A stretch of 64,000 nt of DNA from Pseudarthrobacter equi (GTDB lineage Bacteria; Actinomycetota; Actinomycetes; Actinomycetales; Micrococcaceae), in the NCBI RefSeq assembly GCF_900105535.1, contig NZ_LT629779.1, positions 2,170,001 to 2,234,000 of the forward strand, given 5' to 3'. Below are positions 1 through 8,440 of this stretch, in pieces; the stretch's first letter is position 1; each line of letters opens with the position of its first letter. The translations under genes and the position numbers were made by a program. Under the pieces are notes generated by a model. That model worked only from the letters and a program-made list of their open reading frames with translations, did not search any database and had not been told where the DNA came from.

Positions 1-819
1 ACAGCCGCCCGCACAGCCTCGGCAGTCAATGCGGAGGTTCCAGCCGCTGCAGGCACCGCCGCAATTCCAGCCACTCCGTCGAAGACGGCCGGAGCCGGCG
101 CGGCGCTCGAGTTGCGTGACGTCTCCTTCAGCTACGGTCCGGAGGCCCGCCGGGCCGGCAACAAAGGCCGGTGGCTGACCCGCAGCAGGAACGTCCCTTC
201 GCTACCCCGGCAGCCCCTGGTCCTGGCTGGCATCAACCTGGCGGTGTACCCGGGGGAGATCGTTGCCGTTGCGGGGCCCAACGGAGCGGGTAAGTCGACG
301 CTCCTGCGGCACTTGAACGGGCTGCTGCAGCCGACGTCCGGCTCCGTGCTGGTGAACGGCAGTGACGTCGCCCGGCGTGCGGTGGGGGAAACTGCCGCTG
401 AGGTGGGCCTGCTCTTCCAGCATCCCCGTGACCAGCTGTTCGAACGGACGCTCCTGCGCGAGGTCCGCTTTGGCCTGGACCGCCTGGTGGGTACCGCGAA
501 GGCCGGCGAACGTGCTGCGGCCGCGCTGGCGGCGGTCGGACTCGAACATGCCGCCCACGGACACCCTGCTGAGCTGTCCGCGTCCGGCCAGCGGCTCCTG
601 GCACTCGCCACCGTCCTGGCCCGGAGGCCCTTGGTCATCGCCCTGGACGAGCCCACCGTGGCACTGGACGGCGACGGCCTGGCCGTGCTGGACGCAGCCG
701 TCTGTTCCGCGGCCGCGGAGGGGGCCGCCGTCGTGCTGGTCACCCACGACCTGGACTATGCACGGACGGCGGCCCACCGCCTGGTGGCGCTCGACGGCGG
801 CCGGCTGCGGCAGGCTTAG
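1..819 (+). CDS. ECF-type ABC transporter ATP-binding protein (5'-truncated)
   Basis: The frame is open from the first base, so the start lies outside the window. The visible part is one complete ABC ATPase domain. Walker A is GPNGAGKST (about 274-300), the Q-loop is LLFQHP, the signature is a degenerate LSASGQ, Walker B is LVIALDEPT and the switch His is in VTHD. The Q-loop QHP and the overall pattern match the CbiO/EcfA energisers of cobalt, nickel and vitamin ECF transporters. The Ala/Pro/Thr-rich stretch at 1-100 looks like a linker, so this is probably the second half of a fused double ATPase, as is usual in actinobacteria. The substrate cannot be told because the T and S components are outside. 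The stop overlaps the convergent fadB stop. Confidence 0.85.
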   Translation, partial: TAARTASAVNAEVPAAAGTAAIPATPSKTAGAGAALELRDVSFSYGPEARRAGNKGRWLTRSRNVPSLPRQPLVLAGINLAVYPGEIVAVAGPNGAGKSTLLRHLNGLLQPTSGSVLVNGSDVARRAVGETAAEVGLLFQHPRDQLFERTLLREVRFGLDRLVGTAKAGERAAAALAAVGLEHAAHGHPAELSASGQRLLALATVLARRPLVIALDEPTVALDGDGLAVLDAAVCSAAAEGAAVVLVTHDLDYARTAAHRLVALDGGRLRQA

Positions 820-3005
820 CCGGCGGCCGGACCCGCGGCCGGACCCGAGGCCACGCCGGACGCCACGCCCGGTGGGAGGAACCGCTTGCCGTTGACCCTT
901 TCGGAGGCACCCACCCGGTCGAGGTACGGCGTGATGCCGCCCAGGAACATGGGCCACCCGGCGCCCAGGATCATGCAGAGGTCGATGTCCTCCGGCCCTG
1001 CCACCACTCCTTCGTCCAGCATGAGGCCGATTTCTTCGGCCAGGGCGTCCTGCGTGCGCCGCAGCACCTGGCCGGCAGTGGAGGGGCTGGTACCGAAAGA
1101 CATCAGCGACAGGGTGGAGTCCGGGATGGCAACGGAACCGTCCGGCGCGGTTTCCCAGAGGCCCTTCACACCGTTGTCAATCAGCTTGTGCAGGTTGGCG
1201 GAGACCGGGAACCGGTCGCCGAAGGCACTGTTCAGCGACTCCTGGACGTGCTGGGCCACCGGCAGGCCCACCATGGCCAGCAGCGTGAAGGGGGACATCG
1301 GCAGCCCCATGGGTTTCAGGGCACTGTCCGCCACGTCGGCCGGTGTCCCTTCATCGAAGGCGGCCGTCACCTCGCCCATCAGGCGCAGCAGGATCCGGTT
1401 GACCACGAAGGCGGCGGCGTCCTTGACCAGCACGCCGGTCTTCTTCAACGTCTTTGCGAGTTCGAAGGCGGTGGCCAGGACGGCGTCATCGGTCCGCGGG
1501 GCGCGGACGATCTCCAGGAGCGGCATCACGGCAACCGGGTTGAAGAAGTGGAACCCTACCAGCCGTTCCGGGTGCTGCAGGTCCTCGGCCATGGCCGTCA
1601 CCGAGAGCGACGACGTGTTGGTGGCCAGGATGCAGTCTTCCGAAACGACGGCCTCCAACTCCGCGAACACCTGCTTCTTGACGCCGAGTTCCTCAAAGAC
1701 CGCTTCGATCACGAAATCAGCATCCGCAAAGGCTTCCTTGGACACTGAACCGGACACCAGCGCCTTGGTGCGGTTGGCGGCGTCCGCGCTGATCCGCTTC
1801 TTCGCCAGCAGTTTGTCCACCTCGCCGTGGACGTAGCCGACGCCCTTGTCCACCCGGGCCTGGTCAATGTCGGTCAGTACCACCGGCACCTTCAGCTGGC
1901 GGGCAAACAGCAGCGCCAGCTGGCCGGCCATCAGGCCGGCTCCCACCACACCGACTTTGGTGACAGGGCGGGCGAGTTTGCGGTCAGGGGCACCGGCGGG
2001 ACGCTTGGACCGTTTCTGGACGAGGTCCAGGAAGGCGTACACGGTGGCGCGGAACTCATCGGTCTGCATCAGCCCGGCCAGTGTCTCGCATTCGAGGGCT
2101 GCCGATTCAGCCTGGCTCATGGTGCGGTTGGCTTCCATCAGCTCCAGGACCTTGGCCGGGGCGGGCGCCGCGTTCGACGTCTTGGATTCCACGAACTTCC
2201 GGCCCGCAGCCACCGCAGCGGCCCAGCGTCCGGCGGTGTCCGGGTGGGAGGGGTCGACGGCGTTGGCGCGTTCCGGAACCAGCTCGCCGGAGATCACTTT
2301 CGCGGCCCACGCAAGGGACTGCTCCAGGAAGTCGGCGGGTTCGAACAGGGCATCCGCGATGCCAAGGTCGAAGGCCTGCGGGCCGCTGAGGGTCCGGTTG
2401 TTGCTGAGCGGGTTCTCGATCATCACCTTGACGGCGTTCTCGGGCCCGATCAGCCGGGGGAGCAGGTAGACGCCTCCCCAGCCCGGGACCAGCCCCAGGA
2501 GGGCTTCGGGGAGGGCCAGGGCACCGGCGCCGGTGGATACGGTGCGGTAGGTGGACTGCAGTGCGATTTCCAGTCCGCCGCCCAGGGCGGTGCCGTTGAT
2601 GAAGGCGAAGCTGGGAACGCCCAGGTTGGCCAGCGTTGCATATACATCGTGGCCCAGTTGGGCCATGTGGAGTCCGTGCTCGCGCTCCTCCAGCGACTTC
2701 ACGGCAGAGAGGTCGGCTCCGGCCACGAGGTAGTAGGGCTTGCCGGTAACCCCGACGCCGGCGATCTCACCGCGGGCGGCCCGGTCCCGCAAGCCTTCCA
2801 GCACCGAGCCGAGTTCCACGAGGGTGTTGGGCCCCAGCGTGGTGGGTTTGCTGTGGTCCAGTCCGTTGTCGAGCGTGACCAGGGCAAACGTTCCGGGGCT
2901 TTCCTTGCCGGGGGCAGCGGGAAGCGGAATGTCCTGCACGTAGGAATGCGTGACTGTTTCGGTGGGGAACAGGCTGGCGAATCCGGTGAAATCTGCGGCG
3001 CTCAT
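816..3005 (-). CDS. fadB: 3-hydroxyacyl-CoA dehydrogenase / enoyl-CoA hydratase (FadB-type fusion)
   Basis: This 729-residue two-step beta-oxidation enzyme hydrates trans-2-enoyl-CoA and oxidises the L-3-hydroxyacyl-CoA with NAD. Residues 1-220 are the crotonase domain, with the oxyanion-loop motif NGTALGGGLEIAL and candidate catalytic Glu146 and Glu167. The dehydrogenase starts with the Rossmann motif VGVVGAGLMAG at 351-361 and contains the FHFFNPV and TSSLSVT active-site segments, followed by the C-terminal 3HCDH helices. I chose the ATG at 3005 because AAGGAG sits 7 bases before it; an upstream in-frame extension lies inside fadA. Its ATG overlaps the fadA TGA (ATGA), indicating translational coupling. 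The tail is rich in Gly, Ala and Pro. Confidence 0.95.
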   Translation of the reverse strand: MSAADFTGFASLFPTETVTHSYVQDIPLPAAPGKESPGTFALVTLDNGLDHSKPTTLGPNTLVELGSVLEGLRDRAARGEIAGVGVTGKPYYLVAGADLSAVKSLEEREHGLHMAQLGHDVYATLANLGVPSFAFINGTALGGGLEIALQSTYRTVSTGAGALALPEALLGLVPGWGGVYLLPRLIGPENAVKVMIENPLSNNRTLSGPQAFDLGIADALFEPADFLEQSLAWAAKVISGELVPERANAVDPSHPDTAGRWAAAVAAGRKFVESKTSNAAPAPAKVLELMEANRTMSQAESAALECETLAGLMQTDEFRATVYAFLDLVQKRSKRPAGAPDRKLARPVTKVGVVGAGLMAGQLALLFARQLKVPVVLTDIDQARVDKGVGYVHGEVDKLLAKKRISADAANRTKALVSGSVSKEAFADADFVIEAVFEELGVKKQVFAELEAVVSEDCILATNTSSLSVTAMAEDLQHPERLVGFHFFNPVAVMPLLEIVRAPRTDDAVLATAFELAKTLKKTGVLVKDAAAFVVNRILLRLMGEVTAAFDEGTPADVADSALKPMGLPMSPFTLLAMVGLPVAQHVQESLNSAFGDRFPVSANLHKLIDNGVKGLWETAPDGSVAIPDSTLSLMSFGTSPSTAGQVLRRTQDALAEEIGLMLDEGVVAGPEDIDLCMILGAGWPMFLGGITPYLDRVGASERVNGKRFLPPGVASGVASGPAAGPAAG

Positions 3006-4297
3006 GCTGTGGCTCCTTCGGTGTGGACTGCTGCCGGGGCGGTGGTTGCGGTTCCTGTGGTGCCGGTGCCGCCACTGTAATCGGCGTGGTGCGGGTTTTC
3101 CCAGATAACGGTCCCGCCCATGCCGAGTCCCACGCACATGGCGGTGATGCCGTAGCGCACTGAAGGGTCCTCTTCGAACTGGCGGGCCAGCTGGGTCATC
3201 AGCCGGACACCGGAGGAGGCGAGGGGGTGGCCCACGGCAATCGCGCCGCCGTAGCGGTTAACCCGGGGGTCGTCGTCGGGAATGCCGAAGTGGTCCAGGA
3301 AGCTCAGGACCTGGACCGCGAAGGCCTCGTTAATCTCGAAGAGGCCGATGTCTTCAATGGTGAGGCCCGCGTTCTGCAGTGCTTTCTCGGTGGCGGGGAC
3401 CGGGCCGATGCCCATGACTTCAGGCTCCACGCCGGCGTACGCGTAGCTGACCAGCCGCATCTTCACGGGGAGGCCAAGCTCAGCCGCCGCTTCGCCCGAG
3501 GCCAGGACGGCGGCAGTGGCACCGTCATTGAGGCCCGCCGAATTGCCGGCGGTCACGCGGCCGTGCGCGCGGAAGGGGGTGCGGAGTCCGGCGAGGTCGG
3601 TAGCGGTGGTCCCGGGGCGCGGCGGTTCGTCCACGCTGTGCACGGTCCAGCCCTGGCCCGGCTTCCGGCCTGCCACCGGCACCAGGTCGGGCTGGATGCG
3701 GCCCTCGCGGTAGGCTGCGGCCAGCTTGTCCTGGGATGCCACGGCGTAGGCGTCGCTGCGCTCCTTGGTGATGGCGGGGAAGCGGTCGTGCAGGTTCTCG
3801 GCGGTGTTGCCCATGTTGAGGGCGGCAGGGTCCACCAGCCGTTCGGACATGAACCGGGGGTTCGGGTCGGCGCCGGAGCCCATGGGGTGGTTGCCCATGT
3901 GCTCCACGCCGCCGGCGATGACGACGTCGTAGGCGCCGAAGCCGATGCCGCCGGCCGTGGACGTTACGGCGGTCATGGCCCCGGCACACATGCGGTCCAC
4001 GGCGAAGCCCGGTACGGTGCGGGGCAGTCCGGCCAGCAGCGCGGCGGTCCTGCCCAGCGTGAGGCCCTGGTCGCCGGTCTGGGTGGTGGCGGCGATGGCC
4101 ACCTCATCCACCCGCTCGGGCGGCAGCGAGGGGTTCCTGCGCAGCAGCTCGCGGATGCACTTCACGATCAGGTCGTCGGCGCGGGTACCGGCATGGATCC
4201 CCTTCTCACCGGCCCGGCCGAAGGGCGTGCGGAGGCCGTCAATAAAGACGACGTCGCGGACAGTGCGCCGGGTGGCGCCGCTTCCGGTGTGGCTCAC
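3002..4297 (-). CDS. fadA: Acetyl-CoA acyltransferase (3-ketoacyl-CoA thiolase)
   Basis: This thiolase of 431 residues cleaves 3-ketoacyl-CoA with CoA in the last step of beta-oxidation. The nucleophilic Cys104 is in DRMCAGAM, His357 is in GHPLASSG and the second Cys388 is in AMCVGLGMGG, so all three catalytic positions are present. About 30 Thr/Ala/Gly-rich residues follow the usual thiolase end. The GTG start at 4297 has GAGGAG upstream. It is the first gene of a two-gene operon with fadB, and a perfect 16-bp palindrome lies 75-90 bases upstream of the start. Confidence 0.95.
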   Translation of the reverse strand: MSHTGSGATRRTVRDVVFIDGLRTPFGRAGEKGIHAGTRADDLIVKCIRELLRRNPSLPPERVDEVAIAATTQTGDQGLTLGRTAALLAGLPRTVPGFAVDRMCAGAMTAVTSTAGGIGFGAYDVVIAGGVEHMGNHPMGSGADPNPRFMSERLVDPAALNMGNTAENLHDRFPAITKERSDAYAVASQDKLAAAYREGRIQPDLVPVAGRKPGQGWTVHSVDEPPRPGTTATDLAGLRTPFRAHGRVTAGNSAGLNDGATAAVLASGEAAAELGLPVKMRLVSYAYAGVEPEVMGIGPVPATEKALQNAGLTIEDIGLFEINEAFAVQVLSFLDHFGIPDDDPRVNRYGGAIAVGHPLASSGVRLMTQLARQFEEDPSVRYGITAMCVGLGMGGTVIWENPHHADYSGGTGTTGTATTAPAAVHTEGATA

Positions 4298-4371
4298 GTG
4301 TAACTCCTCATCGAGACGTAGGCGCCGCGCACATGCCGGAGGACGGCAGGGTGTGCGGCAGTACGTCCGAT

Positions 4372-4387
4372 GTTACTCGCGAGTAAC
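4372..4387. promoter_or_regulatory. Perfect palindrome upstream of fadA, probable operator
   Basis: The sequence GTTACTCGCGAGTAAC reads the same on both strands. It lies between the end of the RNase D gene and the fadA start, where the fadAB promoter should be. Length and symmetry fit a TetR-family operator. Control by a fatty-acid-responsive repressor is an inference from position. Confidence 0.6.
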
Positions 4388-4425
4388 TTAGGCTGCAAGG
4401 CCGGTGTGGAAGGGGCGCCGGAAGG

Positions 4426-5757
4426 CTAGCTTCCCGCGGTGACCGCGGCTTTCGGCTCTTTGGGCGGAAGCGGCTGTGGATCCAGGAAGGCACGGGTGAT
4501 AAGCGGGGCAGTGAGCTCCACCTGCCACTCGCGCGCACCGAGTCCGCGAAGCTCCGAGGCCACCGATTCCTCGCTGATCGCAGCCGGCGGGCGCCAGGCA
4601 ACCCGGCGAAGATAGTCGGGCGTGAGCAGGTTTTCCACCGGGAGGTTCAGCTGGTCGGCCCGCTCCTGAAGCAGCGGCCTGGCCGTGGCGAGCCGCGCGG
4701 CAGCCTCGGGGTCGCGTTCGGCCCAGACCCTGGGCGGCGGCGGGGCGTTCGTTGCCAGGTGCAGCGGGGGAAGATCGTCCAGGTCCCGGGCGGCGGCGAT
4801 GCAACGGAGCCAGCGCGGCGCCTCGCGCTGCGCTGCCCGGCCATGGAAGCCCTTGGTCCCCAGCAGCTGGGGAACGGTGGAGGGCATGGCCTTGGCAGCG
4901 GACACCAGCGCGGAGTCCGGGATCAGCCGGCCCGGTGCGACATCGCGCTTGCGGGCCAGCGCGTCGCGTTCCATCCACAGTTCCCGGACGGCAGCCAGCT
5001 GGCGCCGGTCCCTGATCTGGTGCAGGCCGGAGGTCTTCCGCCACGGGTCCAGCCGCGGCGGCGCGATGCCCGCTGCCAGGATCGCGGCAAACTCCTGCTC
5101 GGCATACTCCAGCTTGCCGTCGGCCTGGAGCAGTTCCACCAGCTCCTCCCGCAGCTCACTGAGGACCTCGACGTCCAGTGCTGCGTAGCGCAGCCACGGT
5201 TCCGGGAGGGGGCGGGTGGACCAGTCGGCGGCGGAGTGTTCCTTGGCCAGGCCGAAGCCGAGAAGCTGTTCGATGACGGCGGCAAGGCCCACGCGGGGAA
5301 GCCCTGCCAGCCGGGCGGCGAGTTCCGTGTCGAAGAGCTTGTCCGGCCACATGCCGAGCTCCGACAGGCACGGAAGGTCCTGGGTTGCGGCGTGCAGGAT
5401 CCACTCGACGCCGCGGAGGGCGTCGTTAATGATGGCGAGGTCCTCGAAAGGCTCGGGATCGATCAGCCAGGTGCCGGCGCCTTCGCGGCGGATCTGCACG
5501 AGGAAGGCACGCTGGCCGTAGCGGAACCCGGAGGCCCGTTCCGCGTCCACCCCTGCCGGTCCGGTTCCTGCGGCGATGGCGGCTGCGCAGCGTTCCAGTC
5601 CGGCCTGGGTCTCGATGACCAGGGGGACGCCCTCACGGGGTGCGTCGAGTTCGATGATTTCGGGGATGGGGCTGTCGAAGCCCTCCACGGTGATATGGGG
5701 TGCGGTATCAGCAGCCGGAGCGCCGGCCGTGGTGTTTTCCGGGTTGTTAGGGGTCAT
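4426..5757 (-). CDS. rnd: Ribonuclease D (HRDC domain)
   Basis: This 3'-5' exoribonuclease of 443 residues belongs to the DEDD superfamily and acts in tRNA and stable RNA 3' maturation. The N-terminal exonuclease domain shows ExoI as the DAE of GVDAERASGF, ExoII in HAATQDLPCL, and ExoIII in YAALDVEVL. An HRDC-type nucleic-acid-binding region follows (around RQLAAVRELWMERD), then a second C-terminal helical part. About 45 low-complexity residues precede the catalytic domain, as is common in actinobacterial members. It is preceded by the DUF3000 gene on the same strand, a frequent actinobacterial neighbour pair. Confidence 0.93.
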   Translation of the reverse strand: MTPNNPENTTAGAPAADTAPHITVEGFDSPIPEIIELDAPREGVPLVIETQAGLERCAAAIAAGTGPAGVDAERASGFRYGQRAFLVQIRREGAGTWLIDPEPFEDLAIINDALRGVEWILHAATQDLPCLSELGMWPDKLFDTELAARLAGLPRVGLAAVIEQLLGFGLAKEHSAADWSTRPLPEPWLRYAALDVEVLSELREELVELLQADGKLEYAEQEFAAILAAGIAPPRLDPWRKTSGLHQIRDRRQLAAVRELWMERDALARKRDVAPGRLIPDSALVSAAKAMPSTVPQLLGTKGFHGRAAQREAPRWLRCIAAARDLDDLPPLHLATNAPPPPRVWAERDPEAAARLATARPLLQERADQLNLPVENLLTPDYLRRVAWRPPAAISEESVASELRGLGAREWQVELTAPLITRAFLDPQPLPPKEPKAAVTAGS

Positions 5758-5827
5758 GATGCCCCCAGTTTACCGGTCCTGCGCGCCGAAGGTCCGCTGG
5801 CACGCTCCCGGCTGGGCTGCATGGGAG

Positions 5828-6478
5828 TCAGTTCCGGCGCCGCTGCGGCAGGGGCGTGACGCCGTCGGGCAGGGGCGGGAGTCCCGCGAAGGTGCACACC
5901 ATGTCGGACCAGGCTTCGAGGTGCGCCGTGACATCCGGCGTGGCGGGGGTCCAGGACGCCCGCAGTTCAATATCAATGGTTCCGGGCCGTTCGGAGAGGG
6001 TCCCGAAGCTTTCAGACAGCACCCGGGTGGCGGTCCCGCCGGCGGCCCGGTAGGGCGCGTCGTGGTTTTCCAGTGCCTCCACCAGCCAGGTCCAGGCCAC
6101 CGTTCCGAGCATCTCGTCGTTGCCCATATCCGGTTCGAGCTCGGCACGGATGTAGGTGACGATCCTGAATTCCCCGTCCCACACTGCCGAGCCTTCGGGA
6201 TCGTGCAGCAGGATGAAGCGCCCGGTGGCGAGCTCCGTGTCGCTGTCCTCCCCGGTCCCGGCGGCGGCCAGGGCCATTGCGGCCGGTCCGTGCAGGGGAG
6301 GTGCCGCGGTCCCGGCGCCCTGGGCCATGACTTCCGCGCCCAGGGCGACGGCGAAGGGTGCCAGGCGCGCCGGCGCGGGAATTTCCGCGAGGTGGAGTTC
6401 CTTGCGGCACTGGGCTTTCCTGAGGGTTCCCAGAGCATGGAGGAAATCCGGGGGAACCTGGTCAAGTGCGTTCACCAT
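5828..6478 (-). CDS. DUF3000 family protein
   Basis: This cytoplasmic protein of 216 residues has the pattern of the actinobacterial DUF3000 family: an N-terminal helix with LRKAQCRKELHLAEIPAPARLAPFA split over two parts, and a C-terminal half rich in Trp and acidic residues. There are no membrane segments and no recognisable catalytic motif. It lies directly upstream of the RNase D gene on the same strand, with 70 bases between them, so cotranscription is likely. Its function is unknown. Confidence 0.8.
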   Translation of the reverse strand: MVNALDQVPPDFLHALGTLRKAQCRKELHLAEIPAPARLAPFAVALGAEVMAQGAGTAAPPLHGPAAMALAAAGTGEDSDTELATGRFILLHDPEGSAVWDGEFRIVTYIRAELEPDMGNDEMLGTVAWTWLVEALENHDAPYRAAGGTATRVLSESFGTLSERPGTIDIELRASWTPATPDVTAHLEAWSDMVCTFAGLPPLPDGVTPLPQRRRN

Positions 6479-6533
6479 GGCAGATTACGCAACCCTTCAG
6501 TGCTGTCCGGGGAGGCTCGCCGTCCCGTGCGCC

Positions 6534-7643
6534 TCAGCCGGCCTGCCCGCCGTCGTAGTCGCGCAGTTCGTGGCGGATGGCGGCGATGAACGAATCCACG
6601 TCCTCTTCGGTGGTGTCGAACGAACACATCCAGCGCACTTCCCGGGCAGCTTCGTCCCAGTCATAGAACCGGAAGGATGCACGGAGCCGGTCCGCCACTC
6701 CTTCGGGGAGCACGGCAAACACCCCGTTGGACTCTGTCTTCTGGGTGGGCCGGACGCCGTCGATGGTGTCCACGGCGGCGCGGAGCCTGGAAGCCATGGC
6801 GTTGGCATGGGAGGCCGAGCGTAACCAGAGGCCACCTTCCAGCAGGGCAATGAACTGGGCGGACATGAAGCGCATCTTGGATGCCAGCTGCATGTTCATC
6901 TTGCGCAGGTACACCAGGCCGTGGGCGGCTTCGGGGTTCAGCGCCACCACCACCTCGCCGAACAGCAGGCCGTTCTTGGTGCCGCCGAAGGACAGGATGT
7001 CGACGCCGGCGTCCCGGGTGAAGGCACGCAGCGGCACCTGCAGGTGGGCTGCGGCGTTCGCCAGCCGGGCACCGTCCATGTGCAGCTTCATGCCCTTCGC
7101 GTGGACATGGTCGGCGATGGCGCGCACTTCCTCCGGTGTGTAGCAGGTGCCCAGTTCGGTGGTCTGGGTGATGGACACGGCCAGCGGCTGTGCGCGGTGC
7201 TCGTCACCCCAGCCCCACGCTTCCCGGTCGATCAGCTCCGGAGTCAGCTTCCCGTCCGGGGTGGGGACCTGCAGCAGCTTCATGCCGCCGATGCGTTCAG
7301 GTGCCCCATTTTCGTCCATGTTGATGTGGGCGGTGGAGGCGCACACCACGGCTCCCCAGCGGGGGAGCAGGGACTGCAGCGAGAGGACGTTCGCTCCGGT
7401 TCCGTTGAACACGGGGAAGCATTCGATGCCCGGCCCGAAGTGCTCCTCCATGACCCCGTGAAGCCGGGAGGTGTAGTCGTCCTCGCCGTAGGACACCTGA
7501 TGGCCTTCGTTGGCTGCGGCAAGCGCCGCCAGAATCTCCGGGTGGACGCCGGAGTAGTTGTCCGAGGCGAAGCCCCGCACGTTGGGGTCGTGCAGCCGAA
7601 GGGCCGCACCGGTCTCTGCTGTGGTTGTCATGCCTTTGCTCAC
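6534..7643 (-). CDS. Low-specificity threonine aldolase family protein (PLP-dependent)
   Basis: This fold-type I PLP enzyme of the beta-eliminating lyase/threonine aldolase family probably cleaves L-threonine or L-allo-threonine to glycine and acetaldehyde. The PLP lysine is K223 in SFGGTKNGLLFGE, the pyridine-nitrogen Asp is D190 in HMDGARLANA, and the N-terminal SDNYSGVHP and GEDDYT segments are typical. Length is 369 residues from the GTG at 7643, or 365 from the ATG at 7631. The ribosome binding site does not decide between them. Confidence 0.88.
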   Translation of the reverse strand: MSKGMTTTAETGAALRLHDPNVRGFASDNYSGVHPEILAALAAANEGHQVSYGEDDYTSRLHGVMEEHFGPGIECFPVFNGTGANVLSLQSLLPRWGAVVCASTAHINMDENGAPERIGGMKLLQVPTPDGKLTPELIDREAWGWGDEHRAQPLAVSITQTTELGTCYTPEEVRAIADHVHAKGMKLHMDGARLANAAAHLQVPLRAFTRDAGVDILSFGGTKNGLLFGEVVVALNPEAAHGLVYLRKMNMQLASKMRFMSAQFIALLEGGLWLRSASHANAMASRLRAAVDTIDGVRPTQKTESNGVFAVLPEGVADRLRASFRFYDWDEAAREVRWMCSFDTTEEDVDSFIAAIRHELRDYDGGQAG

Positions 7644-7705
7644 ATTCCCAGTCTATGTATGGCTTGCAGCGGTGGGGTGCCCCTATGCGGTGGGGCGCTG
7701 CCGGG

Positions 7706-8440
7706 TCACGGAGCCAGCCGGACCCGGGTGCCGTTCAGATCGGCCGCCGGGGCGTCGAACAGCCCCACCACCGCTTCCGCGAGTTCGGCCACGTCCGTGG
7801 CTCCCGGGAACGTCCGCTCCGGGTGGCTGCGGCGCAGTCCGTCGTCCACGAGGGACTTCACAACGAGGACGACGGCGGCAGCCTGCCCGCCGCCGTCGGC
7901 CGCGGCTGTGCGGCGGAAACCGTCCGCCACGGCCATGGTCCACGCCTCGGCTGCAGCCTTGGCGGCCACGTAGTTGGCCACGCTGGCCGCCGGCTTTTCC
8001 ACGGCAGTGGAGGAGATCATGGCGAACCTGCCGTGCGGGGAGGCGGCAATGTCGTCAAAGAACACCCGGGTGATGTTGCGCAGCGTCGTGACGGCTCCCC
8101 GCTCGAGGAAATCCCAGTCCTCGTCGGATTGATCGGGGATTCCCTGCGCACCCCGCCATCCGCCCACCAGGTGGATGACGGCGTCCACGGTCCCGGCCTG
8201 GAGCGCGACGTCGCCGCGGAGCTGCCTGACGTCGTCGAGGCTGGCGAGGTCGCACGTGAGGTGCGTGACGCCGTCGCCCGCCTGTTGTGCTGCTGCCTCG
8301 ATCCGCTGCTGGTCGGAACCCACCGTGATGACCCGGTGCCCGGCCATGTGGAGGGCACGGGCGACCGCTACGCCGGAGGCTCCGCTGCCGCCTGTGACGA
8401 GGACGGTGAGTGCCGGAAGCGTGCCGGTGGTTCCCCTCAC
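7706..8440 (-). CDS. Short-chain dehydrogenase/reductase
   Basis: This SDR family oxidoreductase of 244 residues has the NAD(P)-binding motif TGGSGASG near the N-terminus, Ser in ISSTAVEK and the catalytic Tyr and Lys in YVAAK. The substrate is not predictable. The GTG start overlaps the stop of the upstream DUF6421 gene (GTGA), so the two are translationally coupled and may share a pathway. The C-terminal part is short compared with classical SDRs. Confidence 0.88.
   Translation of the reverse strand: MRGTTGTLPALTVLVTGGSGASGVAVARALHMAGHRVITVGSDQQRIEAAAQQAGDGVTHLTCDLASLDDVRQLRGDVALQAGTVDAVIHLVGGWRGAQGIPDQSDEDWDFLERGAVTTLRNITRVFFDDIAASPHGRFAMISSTAVEKPAASVANYVAAKAAAEAWTMAVADGFRRTAAADGGGQAAAVVLVVKSLVDDGLRRSHPERTFPGATDVAELAEAVVGLFDAPAADLNGTRVRLAP

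Noticed and set aside
1..819. Assignment of the ECF ATPase to riboflavin transport
   Set aside because: It is 23 kb from the rib operon, which has its own PnuX transporter; the partner subunits are outside the window.
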